Of a stretch of DNA of 64,000 nucleotides, positions 35,587-46,250 are shown piece after piece (the first letter of the stretch is position 1; each line of letters opens with the position of its first letter). Both the position numbers and the translations under genes were made by a program. A model generated the notes under the pieces. That model had not been told where the DNA came from and made no database searches. It saw only the letters and a program-made list of their open reading frames with translations. Source of the DNA: Mortierella sp. BCC40632 (Eukaryota; Mortierellomycota; Mortierellomycetes; Mortierellales; Mortierellaceae); assembly GCA_011634665.1 (NCBI GenBank), contig WAEK01000009.1, positions 2,252,681 to 2,316,680 on the forward strand, read 5' to 3'.

Positions 35587-35768
35587 GCAACAGTCAGAGG
35601 CCAGGGAGTCTTTGGTTTGGGCAGTTTATTGCTGAAGATTAAGGTAACTAAAGGGCTAACTATTTATACAAGTATTTTGGTGGCAATGTGGAGGGGGCGC
35701 GGTGGTGGTGACAACAGGACAGTCACAAATAGTGGCAAAGGGCGCAGCTTGAAGAGGACACTGTCGCA
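35586..35768 (-). repeat. gypsy-1 5' LTR
   Basis: 183 bp, differing from the other LTR at one base (GGTGACAAC versus GGTGGCAAC). It is bounded by the CTGTC target duplication and contains an AACTATTTATAC promoter-like stretch. Confidence 0.92.
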
Positions 35769-35882
35769 CTGTCTCATATCTAGTCGAAAAGATGGTGTAT
35801 CCCTCTCCTGAGCTGCACTTGCCACCCGATCGGCAATTTCATTGCCTTGAATCCTTGAGTGACCCTTGACCCATGCCACCAT
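35769..35882 (-). pseudogene. LINE-C RNase H fragment upstream of gypsy-1
   Basis: The minus strand reads VAWVKGHSRIQGNEIADRVA, the C-terminal His/Asp part of a LINE RNase H. It runs in frame across the gypsy-1 target site into the LINE-C segment at 30336. Its 5' side ends abruptly at the gypsy-3 fragment. Confidence 0.75.
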
Positions 35883-35884
35883 GG

Positions 35885-36139
35885 TATGTCCGGTGCGTCT
35901 TCTAACTACAGCATGGATGGTGAGATCGAGTATGAGGTCGAAGAGATTCTCGATCCAGCAGATGGCGAGGCCGCATACAATACCTTGTCAAGTGGCTTGG
36001 CCACAATGAGCAGACCTGGGAGCCCATTGCACATGTCGACCATTGTCCAGAGAAGGTTCAAGACTTCCATTTCAAGTACCCTAGGAAACCCAGACCTCCA
36101 GCAGATGCCGCTCCCGGAGATCGCTCCTAAGGAGAGGAT
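35885..36139 (+). pseudogene. gypsy-3 integrase C-terminus/chromodomain fragment
   Basis: The plus strand reads MDGEIEYEVEEILD and then, in a shifted frame, IQYLVKWLGHNEQTWEPIAH to a TAA: a second chromodomain of another gypsy lineage with a one-base break. An AAGGAGAGGAT purine tract just after it is a plausible PPT. No RT or gag of this copy is present. Confidence 0.65.
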
Positions 36140-36283
36140 TGTCGCGTACTAATGAGTTGTGTCATAAGGAATGAGTTATGAGCGAGCCTCTTTCCTACAT
36201 TCCCGATGAATGCTCTTCCTTACGTGCACATTCATTTCTAGGCTCTACATGTGTGTCTTGTCCCATGTCCCCGCTGTCACCTA

Positions 36284-37919
36284 CAGTGGGCGCCAAAATG
36301 GTTTCAATAATTCTCAAATTTTCATATTTTAGCAATTTTCTACCCATCGAGAATATGTAAATGCACCTTGTTGCTTAGATTGAAAACAATACCCAGAATG
36401 CCTTGTTCACGACAGTGTAAACAGATTTTCAATATGTTGTCAGAAAGGCGTGCTATGAGGTAAATTGTTGAAGCTAGATATTGGAACCATTTCGCCACTT
36501 GGGCACGCCATTTTATATTTATTGCTATTTCATCTCTTTTTTCACAATCGTTTGTCTTATATCTACAGTCAGTCAGAGAGATTAAAAGAAGATGAATAGA
36601 TCTTGACAAGTTTGATATAAAATACGGGTGCAATCGCTCGAAAATGGTCGATATTCCTCCATCATGAAAAAAAAACGAAAGAAGACACTCAAAAAACTCT
36701 ATCATAAGCCAGCTAAAAGCAGGCTACTCCGTCAAGAATGTCGCTAGACGATTATCAGTCAGCCCTGCTTCTGTTTCAAGGATCCGAACCAAGCATTTAC
36801 CTACTCTACAAAGGCAACCAACAGGAAGACCAAGAATTCTCTCGGCTCGCTCCAAGAATGATCTCAACAGAAAGTTACTTTCCGGCATGTTGAAGACTGG
36901 CAAGCAGGTCCACAAGAGCCTCAATGGTGAAGGGACAGTTATCTCGTACAGATCAGTCCTTCGCAACCTCAGGGGAGATCGGCTTTCAAGCGAAGAAAAA
37001 AAAGTCAAAAAGCCTTTCCTTAGTAAGCGACACAAGCAAGCGCGGTTGGAGTGGGCAAGAGGTCATAAAAATTGGACCATCGATGACTGGAAGCGAGTGG
37101 TATTCTCAGATGAAACAAAGATAAACATCTGGAACTCGGACGGGATACAATATTACTGGGCTAAGCCAGGCGATCCGGTTCAACCATTTCATCTTCAACC
37201 TACTGTCAAGCATGGAGGTGGATCCTTGATGTTCTGGGGCTGTATGACGTCCAAGGGACTTGGCTATGGCTGTCAGATCTATGAAGGAACTATGAAAAAG
37301 GAGGATTACATCAATATTCTCGACACAACATTGAAAGAAAGTCTCGAGTATTATGATCTCGGAAAAAATGAAGTCATTTTTTCAGCACGACAACGACCCC
37401 AAACACAAAGCCAAAGCAACAACCAAGTACCTGGAGGATCAGGATATTGAGGTTCTTCGATGGCCAGCACAATCAGCAGATTTAAATCCAATCGAGCATG
37501 TTTGGGACAAGCTGAAGGTTCAGATTGGTCAACGAGAGAAGCGGCCTACGAGTGTTCATGAATTGTGGGATATGGTGCTGGAGGAATGGGGAGCTGATAC
37601 CACAGGATATGATTGACAAGCTCTATGAGTCGATGCCACGAAGAGTAGAGGCCGTGTTGAAAGCGAAAGGGGGGAATACGAGGTATTGAAGAATTTTCCC
37701 GGACTAGTGGCAAAATGGTTTCTATGAGACGACAACATTGGAAGCGGCATAGCTCGCTCATGTGAAGTGATAAAGGCCCGCTTTCTTATTTCTCGGGTCC
37801 ACCATTGATAAGACTTTCCTTTCTATTAGAATTGAATATGAAAGAGAAAGAAAGAATAAACGAGAAAATTAGAAAAAGCGAAATTTCTGAAAACATTGAA
37901 ACCATTTTGGCGCCAACTG
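36284..37919 (+). mobile_element. Tc1-type transposon Tc1-A, copy 1
   Basis: Ends CAGTGGGCGCCAAAATGGTT and its inverted counterpart (CAGTTGGCGCCAAAATGG), flanked by TA at 36282-36283 and 37920-37921. It is 1636 bp and inserted in the gypsy-3 LTR. It is almost identical to copy 2 except for homopolymer lengths. Confidence 0.92.
36680..37689 (+). pseudogene. Tc1-A1 transposase (DD34E), homopolymer frameshifts
   Basis: An N-terminal helix-turn-helix reads AGYSVKNVARRLSVSPASVS and then RTKHLPTLQRQPTGRPRIL. Catalytic residues are Asp in VFSDETKINIW (near 37110), Asp in QHDNDPKHK, and Glu in SADLNPIEHVW (near 37495). Thirty-four residues separate the last two, as in Tc1. Frame breaks fall at GGGG (about 36971), A8 (about 36998), A6/T6 (about 37363-37381) and GGGG (about 37589); copy 2 has shorter runs at each. 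The stop is the TGA at 37687-37689 after GGNTRY. Confidence 0.87.
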
Positions 37920-37921
37920 TA

Positions 37922-38325
37922 TGTAGGATCACTAGAAGCGGGTAAGTATCCACCTCCGGTGGATACAGGAAAGTCTTTATTATATATACTTCCCGGACGC
38001 CCCGCGTCCGGAAAGTATGAGCTTAATTTCTAATAGTATTAAAGGACGCGCCATGTGCGTACATCATCCGTCAGTCTGCAATAAATATATTTCTTGCCCT
38101 TACCTGCATTACCCTATAGTAGCCTTCCCGTGTCTGTCCTTAACAATAATGAAGAATGGATGGTTGAGGATGAAGAAAAGGACAGATGTGAATGACGAAA
38201 AAATGAACAGATGTGAATGAGGAAGAAATGGACAGAGGATTCTGGTGAAAAAAAGTATAGATGATGCTGATGAAGAAAAGGAATGCTGAGGTACTGCAAG
38301 AGGCTTTTGGTCAGGTCAACGGGAG

Positions 38326-38359
<34 letters not shown>

Positions 38360-39221
38360 GGCTGCGTCCCTAGGGTTTCTCATGCACAGAAACCGTCATT
38401 TGATCTGGACTCTAATTCTTGAGATGCCACTTCACTTGGGCTGCTGCCGTACGAAGTTCTTGGGGGAGGCCAGATTCTGAGAACTCTCTTCCTCAAGCTG
38501 TCAAGCCTCGCCTATTCGCTGGTGTATATTGATGAGTTAGTCTGGCATCGCCTGATCTTTGAAATGCCCTCAGATTTTTCCTATTGAGATCAAATCATGC
38601 AAGCCAGCTCGAGCCATGCGAGCCAACTCGAATTAATATGAGCCAGCCCGAGTTGATGCGACCCAGCTCGAATCGGGCTGAGTTGTGGTGAGTTGGATTC
38701 GAGTCGAGCCCCTCCAGCTCGACTCAGCTCGCCCGTGAGATACACTAGATACCACAGGCAGTGTAACAGTAACAGGTATACCCCACATGGTGTAAATATA
38801 GATGGTATACCCCACGCGGTAAACCCAATATATTTTCCCACCACTCCAATTCATTCCCACCACTCCCATTCTTTCCCACCATCGTGCATCTTACCTGTCC
38901 TCCATCTCTTTTCACATTACGTCGTTATCATTTCGCTTCTCCAATCTTTACTGGCTTTACACAATTTCTTGTCCATTTCGTCTCTCATCTGGTAATCCTC
39001 TTCTTTCCGCCTGCATTAAAATTGCTTGATCACTGCAATCTTGAGAAAACGTCATGGCCAAATCATTTCTATAAAAATCCGCAGATATTCTATGATTCTA
39101 ACGTATTTTGAATCAGTCTTTATTATGGACAGCTCAGGTACGTCTCAGTTATCCTACAGGAAATTTGCTTCTATATAAGAAGTCGGATGATATCCAATAT
39201 GAGTATTTTTTGTGTTATCGC
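37922..39221. other. Mixed repeat-rich spacer
   Basis: Contains the LTR tail, a poly-A tract (about 38328-38356), a GAGCC/CTCGA-type imperfect palindrome at 38590-38735, and two inverted copies of the GTATACCCCACRYGGT satellite motif near 38776-38822. No gene is supportable. Confidence 0.45.
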
Positions 39222-39416
39222 TAGTGTTCTTCAACTCAACTCACCAACTCACGGACTCAACTCAACTCAACTCATGAGTTCATGTGTCGAAAAAAGCTTC
39301 GACTCAACTCAACTCATGTTACACGAGTCGGGAGAAAGTTTGAACTAAACTCAACTCATGAGTTGAGTTGAGTTGAGTCGAGTCAGTGAGTTGGTGCGTT
39401 GAGTTGAAGAACACTA
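39222..39416. mobile_element. Foldback element FB2, GAGTT/AACTC core
   Basis: TAGTGTTCTTC...GAAGAACACTA ends. The flanking octamers GTTATCGC and ATTATCGC form an 8-bp target duplication with one mismatch. The core is AACTC blocks followed by GAGTT blocks. Confidence 0.8.
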
Positions 39417-39614
39417 ATTATCGCCATCCAAAAAAAAAAAAAAAAAAAAAAAAATAACGAACCAGATGTCAATCGACTTCTGAGTTTCAGGAATTGTTCT
39501 GCCTAGCACACTGGTTAATCTGTAAGTGAACTATCTGAGCGAGCCAAGGATCGACTCGAAATGGACCAAGTTTTTCAAATATCAAAAGAAACATTCATCT
39601 AAACAAACTGGATT

Positions 39615-39617
<3 letters not shown>

Positions 39618-39652
<35 letters not shown>
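39618..39652. repeat. 35-nt poly-T
   Basis: An uninterrupted T run immediately upstream of the zinc-finger ORF, ending in GTAG, a potential splice acceptor. Confidence 0.9.
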
Positions 39653-39653
<1 letters not shown>

Positions 39654-39754
39654 TAGATAATTGGACTTTTTGACAACGCAGCTTACTTGCCATTTGGATA
39701 ACTTCATTGCCTCACTCTCCTTCCAATCATTTTTTTTTATAAAATTCATTTTAG

Positions 39755-41241
39755 AAAAATCTTGTTTCTTGGAAGCTGTAGAAATCAACAGCACCGGAAC
39801 AAAGAGTGATGTTACTCATCTCTGCTTTTTGTGCAGCAAGACTATGTCATCTCCAGCCGCTCTTCGGGTTCACAAGACGGAATGCCATGATGGATCCCAA
39901 ATGAGGATACTTCCACTACGGTGTCTATGGTGTGTGTCAAATTATCACACACGATCAGGTCTCTCTCGACATTTGAGTAGCTGCAATGGTCTTGAGACGC
40001 TATCTTTCCCATGGAAATGTCCCCACTGTGGCTATGGATGTTCGGCTATTGAAGAAGTTAGCACACATTCTCGTTTTTGTCTGACATGGGAGCAGGACAC
40101 AGGCAACGATAGACAGACACTTGTGGAGTTCGAGAAGGAATTGATCCATGTTGTAAAACATGCTGCCACTGCTCGAATGACCCAAGAGATGTTTGAGCCA
40201 GTTGAGGTGAGACTGGATGATGGAAGCCGGACGTTTGCACTCCTTTTGAAAAGTGGAATAACAAGTGTACAAAATGGCTCGATGGCATATGTGCGAACTT
40301 TGAAACGACAACGCCTGTCGTCGACAAATGATATTGATTTGGTCGTCGCTTTGAAGTCCCACCACTACGGCAATTTAATCAACATTTCTGACTACAAGGA
40401 GGCGCAAACCGATTCGATTTGGGACATGCCATTTCGTGATAACGGGAAGATTCTGAGCAGGAAACTCGCAGGCCTGCTGATTCAATCAAAGGATGCGGTT
40501 CTCTTTGCAATAAAGGTTGAAGTCTACAGGAGACTGCCTAGTGAAGATAGCCACCAACTGGATCTCGCCTTCCCAACACATTCATCATTCTGTGTTGTCA
40601 ATAATTACCACGACAACACAAACAAATTGATGATTGGCACTCTTGGTTGGAACGCTTTGATTACTTGCTGTGTTATAGTGACCTCAGGAAAAGTTATCGT
40701 CGGACCAGATAACTCCGATTTCCATCCACATGAGCAATCGCACGTCTGGATCCGAAAGGAGCCAAGTCAAGACCACCATTTAAACCTCGAGCGTCAAACA
40801 CGTTCAAAGTTTAATTCAATGTCAACCTTCGAATCTTATGCTTCCGTTGCCAGAACATTCAACATGCACAAAACTATTCCTGTCACTTTGAAATCCCTCT
40901 GGGAATACAAGATACATAGTGACTGGACAGGCGTGAAATTGGCAGCCTTTATTTTTCACAAATTATACACAGGACATCAACTGACGAAAATCGACCTCAA
41001 CAGCTGCATTGTAAAATCCTCGAGTCGGAAAAGTCAGAAATGCCAGATACTTGATATTATCAGAAATATTGCAGATGTTATGGCAGATGTAGAGATCATA
41101 CCAGTCTCTGATCAGGTCAACAAGTTTTTGACAATGCTTGCTGGGAAGGTGCAAGGGGAAATCACGGATATAAACAAGGGTAAGGTGAGAAGATCTATTG
41201 AATTGAGGATACAATCACTCCTCCGTCGCAATACCGAGTGA
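39755..41241 (+). CDS. C2H2/C2HC zinc-finger protein, unknown function
   Basis: The open frame extends from 39661 to TGA at 41241, but no ATG precedes the zinc fingers. The 5' end is therefore probably spliced in (acceptor TTTTAG at 39749-39754) or is at the ATG near 39844. Three fingers follow each other: CFLCSKTMSSPAALRVHKTE, then CLWC...RHLSSC, then CPHCGYGC...THSRFC. After them is a block of about 370 residues with no motif I recognise; it is mildly basic at its C-terminus (KVRRSIELRIQSLLRR). An AATAAAG signal lies about 65 bp downstream. It may be a host DNA- or RNA-binding protein or a domesticated element gene; its position between transposons favours caution. Confidence 0.6.
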
Positions 41242-42044
41242 ACTGTTTGCTACCGAAACATCTCAGTTTGCAGTATATCATTGAGCACTTTAACATTATG
41301 AAGAATAAAGAACCTTGCACATTGCTCTACTATGAGATCAGTATTTCTCAAAAGTAGGATTTTATCCAGGTGTAAGGGGCAGACAAGGCAGGCCTTTCTA
41401 TAGGGGCAAGGATATAATGTATTGCAGACTGAAGTTCGAAGCTACGTCTATCTAGGGGCTATTTATGTGTTTCTATCTATTTAGGAGCAAGAGCCTAGAG
41501 AACTGGGGACCCAGACCAGTCGGTGTGTAGGATTCTAGGCGGCGTGTTGGAGGAGGGACAAGAGGTGACTGCTGAGTGGCGCGGAGCGCACACTCAGTAT
41601 TTTTGGCATGGAGCTCTTCTGTCACAGTATCGACCATCAGCACCCACCCCTTTAACCTTTGAGGTCATGTCCACTCCCACCCCTATAACTTAAAAGGTCC
41701 ACCTCACTCACATGTATAAATAGTCCCTTCACCTACCACCAATAAAGATCATCTTTTTTCCTGCCACTCCCCTTCTTTTGTTAGATGTTAGCAAAGGTGC
41801 CTCGATTCACTGCCTCTTCTACCCTGACTATTATCTTTCCCTCCACTCGTTAGGCAGCTCCCTGGCAGTACTTTTTTATTCACTTCACTTTCACTCTTCC
41901 CCTCTACTTTCCTTTCCACTCGGGTTCCTGACCCTCCGCCCCCTTTTTTTTTTTTTCCCCACCCTTTCTTTTGACCCTCCCGCCCTCCCCCTTTTTTTTT
42001 TTTCTCTCTTTTCTCACCCCTATTCTGTTTCCCCTATTTCCAAC
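41242..42044. other. Possible gypsy-2 5' LTR and leader
   Basis: Contains TATAAATAG (about 41715) and AATAAAG (about 41742) motifs followed by a pyrimidine-rich leader before gag, as in an LTR plus untranslated leader. A TG start near 41371 is possible, but there is no second LTR to define the ends. Confidence 0.35.
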
Positions 42045-43767
42045 ATGTCGGCCCAGCACGAAATCCTCAGCATCGTCGTCGCCTCCCAGAGGAGGAAAGA
42101 AACAGGATCAGCTCTCTGCTCTCGTCCATCACCCCCCTCTGATCCCCCCCGCCCCATCCCAGCTTGAAATTGAGGCTGCTCACCGCGACGTTGCGCGTAC
42201 CTTGCATAAAATCCTCAAACCTCAAACCCCCCGCCCCTACTCTGGGGACATCGACGCGGACGCCTGCAACAACTTCATCGACAACCAGGAGGAGTATTAC
42301 CAGGTCGTCAAGCTCAACGAATGCGACTGGGTGCAGTATACAGCCTTAAACCTTACTGGAGACGCTAAATCCTGGTGGAGAACATGCGGTCTCAACATCA
42401 CCTGCCCATGGATAAAATTTCGAGAGGCATTCCTTGATTTCCACACTCCTCCTAATGCAAAGACCGCCGCTCGTGAGGCCCCTCGAAGGTCTGAAACAAG
42501 GCAAACGAACCATTGCATTGCCGCCTACACTCACGAAATTCCGCCGCTTGAGACGACGCGTCCCTACACTCGACGACGAAACTGCCTTTACACTGGTACA
42601 TGAAAGGCCTACACTATGATACTAGCAAAGAGGTTCGCCTTCGTGAGCCCAAATCTTTGGATGTGGCCATCCAACAGGCTACAAACGTGCATGCCATCCT
42701 CTTCCCTGAGGGCCTTACCTCCAAGACCACCCCTGTCAAGGACCCTAACGCCATGGACATTGACTCTATGCAGATGATGATCAATAATCTCTCTGCCCAA
42801 GTCAATTATTTGTCAAACCTTTCGAATAACCGAGGCAGCGTCCCTCGCCCAGCTAAGCTCACCAACGAGGAACGCGAATACCTCAAGGCGAACAGGGGAT
42901 GCTTCAAATGTCGCAAAATAGGCCACATGGCGGACAAATGCCGCACCTTTCCCCCTTCTGCGAAACCCTCCCGACAATTCAACAACATTGAAACCACTCC
43001 CCCCCCAGGCGCAGCAAACAGCCACTCCCCTCCCCCACCCTCAGTCGGGAAAAGCCAACAGCAACTAGAAAAGGTCCAGACTCTTGTTTGCTGCTACTCC
43101 CTCCTCCGATCTTCTGGACCATGGGAGAAATATTATTTCCTCTGAAAAGTTTTCTGTCACTTCCAATAAACCGATCGCTATTTCAGATAAAATACATACT
43201 TCTCCATCATCATGTTCGCCTTCCCACAATCATTTACCTCACTCCACCGCCTATGACTATACTCTCCCCTTGCCTACTCAACCTGAGACAGGATTGGACG
43301 ATACCACCTACCCTGCATTCAGTTCATCCCCATCATCCTCAATCTCCGAACCCTGCTCTACCTCAGTTCTATCTAAAAGCAAGATTCGCCGCCTACGTAA
43401 AAAGGCATTGGAGTCTCTACTTTCACAGTGGAGAAGGCAAAGTCGACACTTTTACATTTATTTGCAATGTTGACGGCCATCCAGCGCGGGTCCTCATCGA
43501 CGGCGGAGCCCAAGGCAATGTGGTCAGCGAGTCTTTCATCAAAAAACATTCAATCCCTACACTTGCATCTCCCCCTATCCCTATCATCCTCCCCAAATGG
43601 CTCCCAATCTTTTTGCAGCACTCAAATCCAACATCTCCCTACAACGACACCAATACTCCACCACTCTTACCCCTATCGTCTACCCTCTCCACAAATATGA
43701 CCTTATTCTTGGCAAGCCTTGGCTTGCTGAGATCAACCCACTCATCAACTGGCGGACAAACAATCTA
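42045..43767 (+). pseudogene. gypsy-2 gag-protease fragment, truncated by Tc1-A2
   Basis: From an ATG at 42045, Gag text appears in shifting frames: RPYSGDIDADACNNFIDN, DAKSWWRTCGL, LHYDTSKEVRLREPKSLDVA, then the CCHC knuckle CFKCRKIGHMADKC (near 42900) and protease text RVLIDGGAQGNVVSESF (near 43492). At least three frame changes occur in gag. The element stops at the Tc1-A2 insertion (43768) and does not resume after it, so RT, RNase H and integrase are missing. Confidence 0.8.
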
Positions 43768-45392
43768 CAGTGGGCGCCAAAATGGTTTCAATAATTCTCA
43801 AATTTTCATATTTTAGCAATTTTCTACCCATCGAGAATATGTAAATGCACCTTGTTGCTTAGATTGAAAACAATACCCAGAATGCCTTGTTCACGACAGT
43901 GTAAATAGATTTTCAATATGTTGTCAGAAAGGCGTGCTATGAGGTAAATTGTTGAAGCTAGATATTGGAACCATTTCGCCACTTGGGCACGCCATTTATA
44001 TTTATTGCTATTTCATCTCTTTTTTCACAATCGTTTGTCTTATATCTACAGTCAGTCAGAGAGATTAAAAGAAGATGAATAGATCTTGACAAGTTTGATA
44101 TAAAATACGGGTGCAATCGCTCGAAAATGGTCGATATTCCTCCATCATGAAAAAACGAAAGAAGACACTCAAAAAACTCTATCATAAGCCAGCTAAAAGC
44201 AGGCTACTCCGTCAAGAATGTCGCTAGACGATTATCAGTCAGCCCTGCTTCTGTTTCAAGGATCCGAACCAAGCATTTACCTACTCTACAAAGGCAACCA
44301 ACAGGAAGACCAAGAATTCTCTCGGCTCGCTCCAAGAATGATCTCAACAGAAAGTTACTTTCCGGCATGTTGAAGACTGGCAAGCAGGTCCACAAGAGCC
44401 TCAATGGTGAAGGGACAGTTATCTCGTACAGATCAGTCCTTCGCAACCTCAGGGAGATCGGCTTTCAAGCGAAGAAAAAGTCAAAAAGCCTTTCCTTAGT
44501 AAGCGACACAAGCAAGCGCGGTTGGAGTGGGCAAGAGGTCATAAAAATTGGACCATCGATGACTGGAAGCGAGTGGTATTCTCAGATGAAACAAAGATAA
44601 ACATCTGGAACTCGGACGGGATACAATATTACTGGGCTAAGCCAGGCGATCCGGTTCAACCATTTCATCTTCAACCTACTGTCAAGCATGGAGGTGGATC
44701 CTTGATGTTCTGGGGCTGTATGACGTCCAAGGGACTTGGCTATGGCTGTCAGATCTATGAAGGAACTATGAAAAAGGAGGATTACATCAATATTCTCGAC
44801 ACAACATTGAAAGAAAGTCTCGAGTATTATGATCTCGGAAAAATGACTTCATTTTTCAGCACGACAACGACCCCAAACACAAAGCCAAAGCAACAACCAA
44901 GTACCTGGAGGATCAGGATATTGAGGTTCTTCGATGGCCTGCACAATCAGCAGATTTAAATCCAATCGAGCATGTTTGGGACAAGCTGAAGGTTCAGATT
45001 GGTCAACGAGAGAAGCGGCCTACGAGTGTTCATGAATTGTGGGATATGGTGCTGGAGGAATGGGAGCTGATACCACAGGATATGATTGACAAGCTCTATG
45101 AGTCGATGCCACGAAGAGTAGAGGCCGTGTTGAAAGCGAAAGGGGGGAATACGAGGTATTGAAGAATTTTCCCGGACTAGTGGCAAAATGGTTTCTATGA
45201 GACGACAACATTGGAAGCGGCATAGCTCGCTCATGTGAAGTGATAAAGGCCCGCTTTCTTATTTCTCGGGTCCACCATTGATAAGACTTTCCTTTCTATT
45301 AGAATTGAATATGAAAGAGAAAGAAAGAATAAACGAGAAAATTAGAAAAAGCGAAATTTTTGAAAACATTGAAACCATTTTGGCGCCAACTG
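43768..45392 (+). mobile_element. Tc1-type transposon Tc1-A, copy 2
   Basis: 1625 bp with the same inverted ends as copy 1, TA flanks at 43766-43767 and 45393-45394, inserted in gypsy-2 protease. It differs from copy 1 mainly by shorter homopolymers, so the two are recent copies. Confidence 0.92.
44186..45162 (+). pseudogene. Tc1-A2 transposase, fewer breaks than copy 1
   Basis: Same domain order as copy 1: helix-turn-helix, first Asp in FSDETKINIW near 44590, second Asp in QHDNDPKHK near 44870, Glu in DLNPIEHVW near 44970, stop at 45160-45162. Breaks remain near 44476 (AAGAAAAAGTC) and near 44838 (GGAAAAATGAC), both in A runs, so this copy is only one or two bases from a continuous frame. 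Confidence 0.87.
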
Positions 45393-45465
45393 TATGTTAA
45401 GGTAATTCTCACACTTATAGTAAGTAAAGATTTACTTGGGTACCATAATGACCCCATTTGATCAT

Positions 45466-45499
45466 TTCTAGCGCGAGCAGAGCCGCGCGGGGCTTCTAG
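45466..45499 (+). other. Helitron-like terminal hairpin motif, copy 1
   Basis: TTCTAGCGCGAGCAGAGCCG followed by CGCGGGG forms a GCGCG/CGCGC stem, 7 nt before CTAGT. A near-identical 26-bp motif recurs at 51444. GC-rich hairpin plus CTRR-T is the Helitron 3' signature; no Rep/helicase gene is present. Confidence 0.35.
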
Positions 45500-45537
45500 T
45501 CTAAAAAAATCATTGATCGAATTTGGGATGCACTTTA
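45500..45537. repeat. Tc1-B terminal-repeat relic
   Basis: TCTAAAAAAATCATTGATCG followed by a diverged GGATGCACTTTA matches the outer 40 bp of the Tc1-B inverted repeat at 25438-25475. Confidence 0.6.
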
Positions 45538-45565
45538 GTCCATCTGATGTCTGCTTGGAAATTTA

Positions 45566-46057
45566 GACAAACATTTGTTAGTCCAGCACAACCATGCCGT
45601 TGATTTCTGACTAGCGTTTGTTAGTCCAGCGGAACTAAGGTGTTGTTAGTGGACTAACGTTTGTTAGTCCATCTGATGTCTGCTTGGAAATTTAGACAAA
45701 CATTTGTTAGTCCAGCACAACCATGCCGTTGATTTCTGACTAGCGTTTGTTAGTCCTGCAGAACCACGGTGTTGGTTCTGGACTAACGTTTGTTAGTCCT
45801 GCAGAACCACGGTGTTGGTTCTGGACTAACGTTTGTTAGTCCAACAGAAATTTGCCTGGTATCCTTGACTAACATTTATTAGTCCAGCACAACCATGCCG
45901 TTGATTTCTGACTAACGTTTGTTAGTCCAGCGGAACTAAGGTGTTGTTAGTGGACTAACGTTTGTTAGTCCATCTGATGTCTGCTTGGAAATTTAGACAA
46001 ACATTTGTTAGTCCAGCACAACTATGCCGTTGATTTCTGACTAACGTTTGTTAGTTC
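45566..46057. repeat. Array of 12 spaced palindromes (GGACTAACGTTTGTTAGTCC)
   Basis: Twelve copies of a 19-20 bp near-palindrome, or its GACAAACATTTGTTAGTCC variant, start near 45566, 45609, 45651, 45695, 45738, 45780, 45823, 45866, 45909, 45952, 45996 and 46038, a very regular 42-44 bp spacing. Spacers are few and repeated (CAGCACAACCATGCCGTTGA, CTGCAGAACCACGGTGTTGG), so this is a higher-order satellite. Confidence 0.85.
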
Positions 46058-46078
46058 TGCCGAACCACGGTGTTGGTT

Positions 46079-46250
46079 ACTGCCCACCACATTAGCCCCA
46101 GATTTCGATCTCTCATTTTGGACATTTGCTAGGCCTTGGCCTATCGTTTTTTTTTCTAATTCTATCAAATTCCACGCCAACAGTGAGTAGCCAAAGTCTC
46201 AGACTCGTGAAGCAAACCTATCATTTATGGCAGATGCCTAACGGTTCCCG
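46079..46250. repeat. 172-bp direct repeat, copy 1
   Basis: From ACTGCCCACCACATTAGCCC to CTAACGGTTCCCG; repeated at 46433-46605 with about three or four changes, mostly in a T run. Confidence 0.85.

Larger units (their letters stand above)
30337..35768 (-). mobile_element. Complete Ty3/gypsy chromovirus (gypsy-1)
   Basis: Two 183-bp LTRs (30337-30519 and 35586-35768), TG...CA bounded, differ at one visible base. The 5-bp target duplication is CTGTC (30332-30336 and 35769-35773). Order on minus: gag, protease, RT, RNase H, integrase, chromodomain. Removing it in silico restores an open LINE-C frame across the junction (MRQ followed by QVDIMF). LTR identity implies recent insertion. One homopolymer shift in pol and a 245-bp insertion in integrase probably make it non-autonomous now. 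Confidence 0.93.
36140..38110 (+). repeat. Probable gypsy-3 LTR, split by Tc1-A1
   Basis: Sequence from TGTCGCGTAC (36140) resumes after the Tc1 copy at 37920 and continues to about 38110. It includes the hairpins TATCCACCTCCGGTGGATA and CGGACGC...GCGTCCG and a CAATAAATA signal. LTR identity is inferred from position after a chromodomain and PPT; no partner LTR exists here, and the end is uncertain. Confidence 0.35.

Noticed and set aside
45566..46057. CRISPR array
   Set aside because: The repeats are palindromic and evenly spaced, but the spacers repeat among themselves, there are no cas genes and the sequence is eukaryotic.
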